DNA of 64,000 nucleotides, taken from contig NZ_CP070480.1 in assembly GCF_016924835.1 (NCBI RefSeq), forward strand, positions 2,046,001 to 2,110,000, in the 5' to 3' direction. Both the position numbers and the translations under genes were made by a program. The stretch is from Rothia sp. ZJ932 (GTDB lineage: Bacteria > Actinomycetota > Actinomycetes > Actinomycetales > Micrococcaceae). The notes under the pieces are model-generated. The model searched no databases. It was not told the origin of the DNA and saw only the letters and a list, made by a program, of their open reading frames with translations. Position 1 is the stretch's first letter. Each line of letters begins with the position of its first letter. Below are positions 16,916-25,020 of the stretch, piece by piece.

Positions 16916-18754
16916 CTACTCGGGGACGACGCGCACGCCACCCTTATCGGCACTAGTCACCATCGCCGCGTAGGCGCGCAGGGCCTTAGAAACCTGACGC
17001 TCGCGGGGCTTAGTGGGCTTCCAGGGGGCTGCACCCTTCTTCGCGCGTCGTTCGGCAAGAACCCCATCAGAAACATTGACACGCAAAATACGATTGTGTA
17101 CATCAATTTCGATTTCATCGCCGTGCTCAACGAGACCGATAGCGCCACCGGCTGCCGCCTCGGGAGAAATGTGACCGATAGAGATACCCGAAGTACCGCC
17201 CGAGAAACGTCCGTCAGTAATCAGGGCGCACTTCTTGCCCAGCCCCAAACCCTTGAGATAAGAGGTCGGGTACAGCATCTCCTGCATACCCGGCCCGCCT
17301 TTGGGGCCCTCATACTGAATAACGACGATGTCGCCCTCTTTCACGTTCTTCGACAGGATTTCGTAGACAGCCTCATCCTGGGACTCCACCACGAACGCCT
17401 TACCGATGAAATGGAAGAGTTCCTCATCAATACCAGCGCTCTTGATGATGGCACCGTCCTCAGCGATATTGCCCTTAAGAACAGCCAGACCGCCGTCCTT
17501 AGTGTATGCATGCTCAACAGCGCGGATGCAGCCGTTCTGCGCGTCCGTCTCGTGGGACTCGTACTTATTGGCGGTAGAGAACGCCTGGGTAGTGCGGACG
17601 CCACCGGGGGCAGCCAAGAAAAGCTCCTTAGCGGTGTCGGTGGCAGCTCCGGAACGAATATCCCAGTCACTCAACCAGGAGTCAAGAGAATCAGCGTGTA
17701 CCGAGTGAACATCAGCGTTCAGCAAACCGCCGCGGTGCAACTCGCCCAAGATTGCGGGAATGCCACCGGCACGGTGGACGTGCTCAATATGGTACCGGGT
17801 AGAGTTGGGCGCTACTTTTGCCAAGCAGGGAACCTTACGGGAAATCGCGTCAATGTCATCGAGAGTAAAATCAACTTCGCCCTCGTGGGCGATTGCCAGA
17901 ATATGCAGCACAGTATTAGTGGAGCCACCCATAGCAACATCCAGCGCCATCGCGTTCTCAAAAGCCGCCTTAGTGGCGATGTTGCGAGGTAGCACCGACT
18001 CGTCATCGTTTTCATAGTAGCGCTTGCACAGCTCAACAATCTTCTTGCCAGCACTGATGAAGAGTTCCTTGCGAGCAACCTGGGTTGCCAAAGTAGTGCC
18101 ATTGCCAGGAAGAGCAAGACCGATAGCTTCGTTGAGGCAGTTCATAGAGTTCGCCGTGAACATACCCGCGCAGGAGCCGCAAGTAGGACAAGCGTTCTTC
18201 TCAATCTGCGCCAGATCGCTGTCGCTGACTGATTCGTCAACAGCCATAACCATCGCATCCACCAAATCAAGGCGGTGCTCGACAACGCCTTCGATACCCT
18301 CACCGGACTCCATGGGACCACCCGACACAAAAATAACGGGGATATTCAGGCGCATCGCAGCCATGAGCATGCCGGGGGTAATCTTGTCGCAGTTAGAGAT
18401 GCAAACCAGCGCGTCCGCCCGATGGGCATTTACCATGTACTCCACCGAATCAGCGATCAGATCACGGGAGGGCAGAGAGTAGAGCATACCGTCGTGCCCC
18501 ATAGCGATACCGTCGTCAACGGCGATGGTATTGAATTCCTTGGCAACGCCGCCAGCTTCTTCAATAGCAGAGGCGACCAATGAACCCATGTTCTTCAGGT
18601 GAACGTGACCGGGCACGAACTGCGTAAAGGAGTTCGCAATAGCAATAATGGGCTTACCGAAATCATCATCGCCCATACCGGTAGCGCGCCACAGGGCACG
18701 AGCGCCAGCCATATTCCTGCCGTGGGTAGAGGTGCGAGAACGCAATTCTGGCAT
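16916..18754 (-). CDS. ilvD: Dihydroxy-acid dehydratase
   Basis: A 612-residue iron-sulfur dehydratase of branched-chain amino acid synthesis, converting dihydroxyisovalerate to ketoisovalerate. Visible signatures are [27 protein letters not shown] at the start (quoted in part), [34 protein letters not shown] with one cluster cysteine, [24 protein letters not shown] with further cluster cysteines, and [25 protein letters not shown] near the C-terminus. Length is typical. It is monocistronic with a terminator downstream. Confidence 0.96.
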   Translation of the reverse strand: MPELRSRTSTHGRNMAGARALWRATGMGDDDFGKPIIAIANSFTQFVPGHVHLKNMGSLVASAIEEAGGVAKEFNTIAVDDGIAMGHDGMLYSLPSRDLIADSVEYMVNAHRADALVCISNCDKITPGMLMAAMRLNIPVIFVSGGPMESGEGIEGVVEHRLDLVDAMVMAVDESVSDSDLAQIEKNACPTCGSCAGMFTANSMNCLNEAIGLALPGNGTTLATQVARKELFISAGKKIVELCKRYYENDDESVLPRNIATKAAFENAMALDVAMGGSTNTVLHILAIAHEGEVDFTLDDIDAISRKVPCLAKVAPNSTRYHIEHVHRAGGIPAILGELHRGGLLNADVHSVHADSLDSWLSDWDIRSGAATDTAKELFLAAPGGVRTTQAFSTANKYESHETDAQNGCIRAVEHAYTKDGGLAVLKGNIAEDGAIIKSAGIDEELFHFIGKAFVVESQDEAVYEILSKNVKEGDIVVIQYEGPKGGPGMQEMLYPTSYLKGLGLGKKCALITDGRFSGGTSGISIGHISPEAAAGGAIGLVEHGDEIEIDVHNRILRVNVSDGVLAERRAKKGAAPWKPTKPRERQVSKALRAYAAMVTSADKGGVRVVPE

Positions 18755-18944
18755 TATGGTTTCCCTTCAAAATCTACTGCGGTGTTAGATGTAAAGTTTA
18801 CGCCCCCAAAACCTCCTAACAAGCACGCAAAACTTTGATTTCAGAGTATGAACGAGAAAGCGGGCAGTGGTAAACACGGGAGGGGTAGGGCGTGCAGGGG
18901 TGCAGCGCGATACAGCGCGTGAGGACGAGTGGGGTTAGGTAAGA

Positions 18945-19027
18945 GGTGACCACCAAAAGTAATGCTGACCACGAAATGTACGGTCAGCATTACTCTTCAC
19001 GGTCACACCTGATATTTCGCGGTCACA
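18945..19027. repeat. Dispersed palindromic repeat, copy C
   Basis: Opens GGTGACCACCAAAAGTAATG, inner arms CTGACC.../...GGTCAGCATTACT, and closes ATATTTCGCGGTCACA. It lies about 110 bp before the CRISPR array and is in the same orientation as copy D beyond cas2. Confidence 0.88.
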
Positions 19028-19133
19028 CGAGACGCGGACGAGGGACGGCATACCGCCCAAGTCGAGGGTTTTCGTCCTCAGGCAATGCGAGCCAGGACGC
19101 ATTTGACTACAGATTTGGCGGAAGCCCCCCTCA

Positions 19134-20860
19134 GACTTATTCCCGTCTACGCGGGGAACACGCTTATGGCGTATCGGTACTGTTCAGCAGGGCGGGCTCA
19201 TCCCCGTCTACGCGGGGAACACCGTATTCGTCCTGCTTTGGCTAGGTCGGTGAGTTGGTGGCTGGCTTCTTGGCTTACCCCTAGTTGCTGGAAGTTGAGG
19301 GCTTCGGGCTCATCCCCGTCTACGCGGGGAACACCCACCCTTGCTCCACAGCTTAACGTTATATCCGGGCTCATCCCTGTCTACGCGGGGAACACGTAGT
19401 CTTTGGTGCTGTGGTGGTCGATGTAGAGGGCTCATCCCCGTCTACGCGGGGAACACAGCCTACACCTGAGCCTACACCTGAGCCTAGTGGGCTCATCCCC
19501 GTCTACGCGGGGAACACTGGACGGCTGCGGTCTCTCGTAACAACTTCAGGCTCATCCCCGTCTACGCGGGGAACACCTGCACCATGCAGCACAAACAGGG
19601 CTTATTCGGGGCTCATCCCCGTCTACGCGGGGAACACTTTTTTCACACCCCCGCGCCCCGGCAAGACCAGGGCTCATCCCCGTCTACGCGGGGAACACCC
19701 CGTGTCCACAAACTACCATCATTCTTGCGGGGGGCTCATCCCCGTCTACGCGGGGAACACCCCGTGTCCACAAACTACCATCATTCTTGCGGGGGGCTCA
19801 TCCCCGTCTACGCGGGGAACACCCAGTCTCCAACACCAACAAACTCGAAGTCTGAGGCTCATCCCCGTCTACGCGGGGAACACCAGCAGCTTCTTGATTT
19901 CAAAGGCAGCGGCCTGGGCTCATCCCCGTCTACGCGGGGAACACTCCTCTTCACCCGCGATTCCCCCGGTGAAGCTGGGCTCATCCCCGTCTACGCGGGG
20001 AACACACAAAGCCTCAACGAGCAATGTGACCGAGCTGATGGGCTCATCCCCGTCTACGCGGGGAACACTTACCGGTGGGGCGCGAGATATCGTTTTTACG
20101 GGGCTCATCCCCGTCTACGCGGGGAACACACCCGGCAGCCCAGGCTCACCCTTAGCCCCCGGGGCTCATCCCCGTCTACGCGGGGAACACCATAAGTTGC
20201 TCCTTTTAGGGCTGCTTTTTGGGGGCTCATCCCCGTCTACGCGGGGAACACGCTGCCACCATGTGGCGAGGTTGCGCCATGGGGGGCTCATCCCCGTCTA
20301 CGCGGGGAACACGGTGCGAATGACCCGGTACAAGCCGCCATTGAGGGCTCATCCCCGTCTACGCGGGGAACACATTTGCAAGGCCGGCGGACTTTCTATT
20401 TCCTGGGGCTCATCCCCGTCTACGCGGGGAACACTACGGGCTGGTTTTTATACCAGGCTAAGCACGGGGCTCATCCCCGTCTACGCGGGGAACACAGGGG
20501 GGGCAAGCAAAAGGGGCAAGCGTCTGGGGCTCATCCCCGTCTACGCGGGGAACACTCAGAAGGTTTCTATGTTGTTCAATTCGCCCGGGGCTCATCCCCG
20601 TCTACGCGGGGAACACCTCTAGAGGTTTCTTTATGTCTGTTTGTGCGGGGGCTCATCCCCGTCTACGCGGGGAACACTGGACGGCTGCGGTCTCTCGTAA
20701 CAATTTCAAGGGCTCATCCCCGTCTACGCGGGGAACACATTCTACGACACCATGAATCTTTATACCGGTAGGGCTCATCCCCGTCTACGCGGGGAACACA
20801 TAGAAGCAACGAATATTCTTCAGAAAACAGGGGGCTCATCCCCGTCTATGCGGGGAACAC
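19134..20860 (-). CRISPR. Type I-E CRISPR array, 28 repeats
   Basis: 28-base repeats that on the minus strand read GTGTTCCCCGCGTAGACGG followed by GGATGAGCC, the type I-E consensus with a CCCCGCG/CGGGG hairpin. I count 28 repeats at a 61-base period with spacers of 31-35 bases, except one 84-base interval at 19223-19306. The repeat at 19134 has three changes and that at 19368 has one, marking the old (trailer) end; the repeat at 20833 has one change. In 25 of 27 readable cases the base after GATGAGCC on the crRNA strand is C, implying a PAM ending in C. Spacers at 19699 and 19761 are identical, and those at 19518 and 20678 nearly so. Transcription is toward lower coordinates. Confidence 0.97.
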
Positions 20861-20941
20861 ACTAGGTGACTAGGCGTAACACCTATTCACCTAGCCTAAT
20901 TTATTTAGTTTGCCTCAATAGCCACGTTTTAGAGTTTACCC
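20861..20941 (-). promoter_or_regulatory. CRISPR leader with inverted repeat
   Basis: An AT-rich stretch of 81 bases between the youngest repeat and the cas3 stop codon. It starts with an inverted repeat at 20862-20894 (CTAGGTGA and TCACCTAG, with an inner TAGG/CCTA). The leader is assigned by repeat orientation and by the decayed repeats being at the other end. The short length means the array promoter must lie here or inside the end of cas3, or the array is read from the cas3 transcript. Confidence 0.65.
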
Positions 20942-23878
20942 TCACTCGTTGTTGCTGACTTGCAATCCAAGCTCTTGGGAGTATCGAATTTTCTTTCCTG
21001 CAAGCAAACATTCGTAATTGGCGTCAAGCATTAACGTAAGTTGGTCTTTCAGCAGATAGTGTTGCTGCCAGCCGGGAATATAGTTCCGTTCCAGTTCCCC
21101 CAGCGCTTTGTCGAAAGGATTCTCAGCTGCCGGTTTACCGTTATCTGCAAACTGATGTGGTAGACGAATGGTCGATCCAGCCAAGATATTTGCGAGTTTC
21201 CAGTCGGGTTTTTCTGGGCTTTCAACATCAAAATAGATGCCTTTATAGTCTGAGCTGAGTGGTCTGTATTGCTCCCCCGTTGCATCAGCCTGCACCACGA
21301 TAACCTCTAAGGTTTCGTCGGTATCTCGTACTTTCGCTTGTGCCTTCGCCTCATCTGAGTCAGTGCCTAGGGCACGTCCGTCCTCGCCGAAGTAATCAAA
21401 CATGAAATCTTTACCTGGTTGCATAGAAAAAACACTGGCCTTTTCCACACCAATATTTTGTTGTTCCTTCAGCTTTTGCTGTGCCTCATCCCATTCATTA
21501 GCCCATGATGTCGGAAGAGTCGGGGAATCCATATAAGCCTGCTGCACTAGTGCGCTTATATCAGCCGGTATTCGCAGTTGTTTTCCCTCAAAATACGGCA
21601 TGAGCTGGGCGTAACTTGAAAGCAAAAACGCCTTTGCATAGATGAGTTCTGCGGCCTTTACGAAAGTAGGCGGTTTGCCCTCGGAGCCAAACTGTTCTAC
21701 ACCTCGCACATAACAGATCGGACGCTTAAAAACTTCAGGACGCTGCCCCGCCCTCTCATGCCTATGCAGACGCCCCATGCGTTGCAAAATAAGATCCACC
21801 GGTGCATGGTCAGTGATCATCACATCAAAATCAATATCGAGGGATTGCTCAATAACTTGAGTACCTACCACAATAAGACGGTGCGGACGCCCCGCCCCGT
21901 GTCGGGCGTTCTTGCCCAGCTTTGAAACGAGGTTTTGTTCCATTGCTACCCGGTCCAAAGCCAAAAAACGGGAATGTACGAGCATCACTTCTTGTTCTGT
22001 GAAAGTTCCCTGCAGGTGCTCGTAAACTTCTTGCGCGCGCCCCACCGTATTGCAGATAATCGCCGCGCAACCACCGTCCGTCTCTAACGGGGCAAGAACA
22101 CTGTCTAGTTCAGCAAAAGAATCATCCATCACGCGCACAGAAAATTCCTGCTGTTGTGGAGGCTGTTCGATCACCCATTTCTGAGGTACACCAGCTGAGT
22201 CTGCTGAAACGGTATGAATGACGGGGTAAGAAAGATCCACCTCTACCTTTTGCGGCGCAGGAGGCTGCCCCTGGCTAGGTCTCCTTTTCCTACTGCTATC
22301 ATTGTGAAGGCCCAGAGCGTATGCGTCGAGAAGCTTCTTTCTCGTGACAGATGGCAAGGTAGCTGACATCAAAACTACGGGAGCCCGCATCTTACCCAAC
22401 CATTTCAACGCATTTATAAGATACACATTCATATAGGCATCGTAAGCATGCACCTCATCGATGATGATGACCTTCTCTGATAGACCCAGATGCCTCAGCA
22501 TTACATGCCGTGAGGCAAGTGTCATCATCAGCACCTGATCGACCGTACCCACCACAAAGTTAGAGAGCACCCCGCGTTTTTTAGAGAACCACTGGTGGGC
22601 TACGACGTTCGCAAACTGATGGCTATCGGTTCCCGGCTCAGAGGTGTTGATGCGGGCAAAACGCTTTTGCTTAAACTCTTCATTGAGCTGATTCTTTGAA
22701 TGAGCCAAATACATTGAGACGCACTCACTGGTGGCAGCAGCTCTCTGAGCCCATTGATCCACACGGGTGAAAAGGGCGTCAGCGGTTGCTTGGCTGGGTG
22801 CAGCAAACATAAGACCGTTTTTCCCTGCACGGTGTGCAAGGATTTCAGCCGCGACCAGGCCCGCCTCAGTCTTTCCCTGCCCCATGGGCGCCTCAATACA
22901 GATGAGACCTCCATGAGGTAAAGACCTCGCAGCCTCAATAGCTACTCGCTGCATGGGGCGCAGATTAATATCACCCTCCCAGCCAAAACGTTGACTATAT
23001 ATTTCTTCAGGCTCAAGATTTTTCAAGGATGACGGCTGCCAGGGGGAGTTTAGCGCGAGGCGGCTGAAAGCAGTTTCGATTCTAAGGTTTTGATCCTCAA
23101 TGTTCGTTTCATAGGGGAAGTAGTCCGCGTTTGAGGCAATCCAGTCAGACATAATGGTAAGGCCTGTGAGAAAGAACTGAAGTTCAGCAGGGATTCCGCC
23201 CCCACCATTAATCAGTTGCCTGAGTGCGTGCTTCGCGCCCGTCTGCTCAGTGATGAAGCCCAGCAATTCTTTCCAGGCTTCGCCCCAGTTCGCGTATTTT
23301 TCATAGTCATCAACATATTCAAGTAATTGTTCATCACGGCGGTCAGGACAAATGTTTGTAGGACGGTCAGCGGGTAGCCCATGGTGAGCCCCGCTGATGT
23401 GAGCGACTGTTTGAGCCGCTGTTTCTACAGGCTCAGCTTCATCTCCTAGAACGCGCGTGAGCCAGGATGTGATGATGCTTTGGCTGTACTGGGAGTGCGC
23501 GCACCTGCCCTGCACATTCGTCAGGCTAACCGGAAACTCATAGCCGGCGTCCTCAATCTTCTGGCGGTACACAAAGAGTTCTTGGTTTTGTCTGCTATCA
23601 AGTTGACCAGAAAACTCAGGGGTAGCTTTGCCGATATCGTGGGTACCTACTACCCACGCAACAAAGGCACAAGCATCTTCTGGTGTAAGCCCAAGTTTTT
23701 CTGCAACGTTTAGCTTACTGCCTTCAGATAGCCAGCATTCCCAGAGACGCTGAGCAACCATAGCGCTATCTAACATGTGCTGCGGCAGGCTCATACCAGG
23801 TACAGGTGTTTCTTTATCACCTGTTTTCGCCCAAAAACTCTGCACCTGAGCAGATAAATTTTTGACTGGGTTACTCAT
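20942..23878 (-). CDS. cas3: CRISPR-associated helicase/nuclease Cas3 (type I-E)
   Basis: A 978-residue HD nuclease-helicase that degrades DNA bound by Cascade. The N-terminal HD domain has LPQHMLDSAM and VVGTHDIGKATPEF, then AHSQYSQ and HISGAHHGLP. The SF2 helicase has Walker A EAPMGQGKTEAGL, the DEVH box IIIDEVHAYD, VLMSATLPS, and motif VI QRMGRLHRH. A C-terminal extension follows. It starts at ATG 23878 only 13 bases after the end of the broken Abi-like gene, so they share a transcript running opposite to the Cascade operon. It is transcribed toward the array. Confidence 0.96.
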   Translation of the reverse strand: MSNPVKNLSAQVQSFWAKTGDKETPVPGMSLPQHMLDSAMVAQRLWECWLSEGSKLNVAEKLGLTPEDACAFVAWVVGTHDIGKATPEFSGQLDSRQNQELFVYRQKIEDAGYEFPVSLTNVQGRCAHSQYSQSIITSWLTRVLGDEAEPVETAAQTVAHISGAHHGLPADRPTNICPDRRDEQLLEYVDDYEKYANWGEAWKELLGFITEQTGAKHALRQLINGGGGIPAELQFFLTGLTIMSDWIASNADYFPYETNIEDQNLRIETAFSRLALNSPWQPSSLKNLEPEEIYSQRFGWEGDINLRPMQRVAIEAARSLPHGGLICIEAPMGQGKTEAGLVAAEILAHRAGKNGLMFAAPSQATADALFTRVDQWAQRAAATSECVSMYLAHSKNQLNEEFKQKRFARINTSEPGTDSHQFANVVAHQWFSKKRGVLSNFVVGTVDQVLMMTLASRHVMLRHLGLSEKVIIIDEVHAYDAYMNVYLINALKWLGKMRAPVVLMSATLPSVTRKKLLDAYALGLHNDSSRKRRPSQGQPPAPQKVEVDLSYPVIHTVSADSAGVPQKWVIEQPPQQQEFSVRVMDDSFAELDSVLAPLETDGGCAAIICNTVGRAQEVYEHLQGTFTEQEVMLVHSRFLALDRVAMEQNLVSKLGKNARHGAGRPHRLIVVGTQVIEQSLDIDFDVMITDHAPVDLILQRMGRLHRHERAGQRPEVFKRPICYVRGVEQFGSEGKPPTFVKAAELIYAKAFLLSSYAQLMPYFEGKQLRIPADISALVQQAYMDSPTLPTSWANEWDEAQQKLKEQQNIGVEKASVFSMQPGKDFMFDYFGEDGRALGTDSDEAKAQAKVRDTDETLEVIVVQADATGEQYRPLSSDYKGIYFDVESPEKPDWKLANILAGSTIRLPHQFADNGKPAAENPFDKALGELERNYIPGWQQHYLLKDQLTLMLDANYECLLAGKKIRYSQELGLQVSNNE

Positions 23879-23891
23879 CTTTCACCATTCC

Positions 23892-24626
23892 TCACAAAGG
23901 TTTCTGTGCAATGACTTGCGGAATAAATGCCCGACCAGCAAACCACGAGGCGGCTGCTGGGTCGATGGAGTTGATAGTTCTAACAGCAGATCGATGAAAA
24001 TATTTGAGTTGTTTTATATCTAGCAAAGGCTCAAGATGGGACGCCCTATTACGTGCATACCGCAGATGCTGAAGCCAGTAGAAAACAGTATTACGATCTT
24101 GCCTACCAAAACTCTCGCTTAGGGTTTCATCCCAAAAGTTAAGGGGAAATTTCTGGGGGTTACTCGCCTTCGAGCTGGGAATGAATCTTACCCACACACC
24201 GAAAGTCAATGCGGCTAGATAATCAACATGAGATGGGATCTATTTGACGTCTTTCCCCTGCATATCTTTCATTGCAGCGTGAGCGTTCCTGAGCAGCCTG
24301 CTAGATTCTGGCTGGTCACCCTGATACAGCCAGTTTTGACAGGCAGGGCTAGGGTCAAGAATCCACTCTTGGGTATACGGATAGTTTCTATGAGGAACCT
24401 CTGCAAAAAGTTGCTGGCAGTTCCACTTCTTGAACGCTGCATCGATTGTATTTCGCAGAAAAACCTCCACGACTGCAGTAGAAGATTGGATCGCTGATGC
24501 AGCCTTTAGATTCCACAGATATAGGTCTAAAGCTTCATCGTATGATTGATGAGCTTGGCTCATATATGTAGAAAACCGCGACTCCCCCACCAGCCGAAGC
24601 ATCTGTTCCTCTGTGAAAGACGACAA
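23892..24626 (-). pseudogene. Abi-like HEPN protein gene interrupted by an in-frame amber codon
   Basis: Two minus-strand frames are in the same phase and separated only by TAG at 24240-24242. The first (24626, TTG start after GGAAGAAGAAG) reads MSSFTEEQMLRLVGESRFSTYMSQAHQSYDEALDLYLWN (quoted in part) and SSTAVVEVFLRNTIDAAF, the opening of Abi_2/AbiD-AbiF proteins. After the stop the frame continues IPSHVDYLAALTFGVWVRF and WLQHLRYARNRASHLEPL, which has the HEPN RxxxxH motif (RNRASH). Without the stop it would be 244 residues, normal for the family. Intact relatives are RNA-cleaving abortive-infection toxins. It sits directly upstream of cas3. The N-terminal half alone lacks the RNase motif, so it is probably inactive unless the amber codon is read through. 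Confidence 0.8.
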
Positions 24627-24705
24627 CTTCTTCTTCCTTCCCTATTCCCTTTACTTTGTGTAGAGTAGTGTTCAGCAAACGGGTTAAAATCCGTATTCAT
24701 TGGGG

Positions 24706-24733
24706 CTGTTGCCGTCTTAGACGGCGGTAGTCC
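24706..24733 (+). other. CRISPR-repeat-like hairpin
   Basis: GCCGTCTTAGACGGC forms a perfect six-base-pair stem. The surrounding 28 bases match the array repeat (crRNA orientation) at 18 positions by my count, including TAGACGG of the repeat hairpin. It is six bases ahead of the next repeat-like segment. It may be a decayed repeat or a structural part of the same RNA. Confidence 0.5.
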
Positions 24734-24739
24734 TTTTTA

Positions 24740-24829
24740 TTTTGCGCCACCAATGCGGCGATGAGCCATTGGACGAATATCGTTCATCAATGAGGCTCTC
24801 TCTATTTCTCGCGAAGACGAGAGCAAATT
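24740..24829 (+). ncRNA. Degenerate one-spacer mini-CRISPR (CreR/CreA-like guide RNA candidate)
   Basis: 24740-24767 matches the array repeat at 18 of 28 positions and keeps the whole 5' handle end (GATGAGCC preceded by CGG). 24802-24829 matches at 15 of 28 and keeps the hairpin part (CGCG-AAGACG against CGCGTAGACG). They are 34 bases apart, the spacer length of the real array. This is the architecture of natural crRNA-like guides: the upstream pseudo-repeat keeps its handle and the downstream one keeps its stem. The spacer-like segment begins ATTGGACGAATATCGTTC and nearly matches a site at 24866, upstream of cse1. Counts are by eye. Confidence 0.7.
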
Positions 24830-24862
24830 CCTCACAGACTTCCTACTTTACACATTTTCAAC

Positions 24863-24898
24863 AACTTGGAAGAATATCTTTCTACCTATTGATTTTTA
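24863..24898 (+). promoter_or_regulatory. Candidate Cascade target in the cse1 promoter region
   Basis: TTGGAAGAATATCTTTC at 24866-24882 matches the mini-CRISPR spacer TTGGACGAATATCGTTC at 15 of 17 positions. The mismatches are at spacer positions 6 and 14; position 6 is the flipped-out, unread base in type I-E guides. The three bases before the match are AAC, ending in C like the PAM deduced from the array. TTTACA at 24847-24852 and TATAGA at 24900-24905 are possible promoter elements nearby, so Cascade bound here would cover the cse1 promoter. Similarity fades after position 17, as expected for binding without cleavage. Confidence 0.62.
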
Positions 24899-24907
24899 GT
24901 ATAGATT

Positions 24908-24920
24908 ATGCCTTAGGCAT
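24908..24920. promoter_or_regulatory. Palindrome in the cse1 leader
   Basis: ATGCCTTAGGCAT is a perfect 5-3-5 palindrome just downstream of a TATAGA. It could be an operator for a repressor of the cas operon; no regulator is assigned. Confidence 0.35.
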
Positions 24921-25020
24921 GTTCTTATCACAAGACATAGTGACAGAACCGACTGACAATTTAGCAACCTTTCTACCTCATTCGGCCAGCAAGTGAGTAT
25001 TTTTTGAAAAGAGGACACCC

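Noticed and set aside
19411-20771. Long open frames across the CRISPR array (up to about 400 codons)
   Set aside because: They are produced by the 61-base repeat period free of stops and have no start context; the sequence is non-coding array.
24919-24996. 25-residue frame MFLSQDIVTEPTDNLATFLP... as a small CreT-like toxin
   Set aside because: It is placed right for a toxin under the guide RNA, but no ribosome site precedes it and there is no run of rare codons or a hydrophobic segment. Kept only as a remote alternative.
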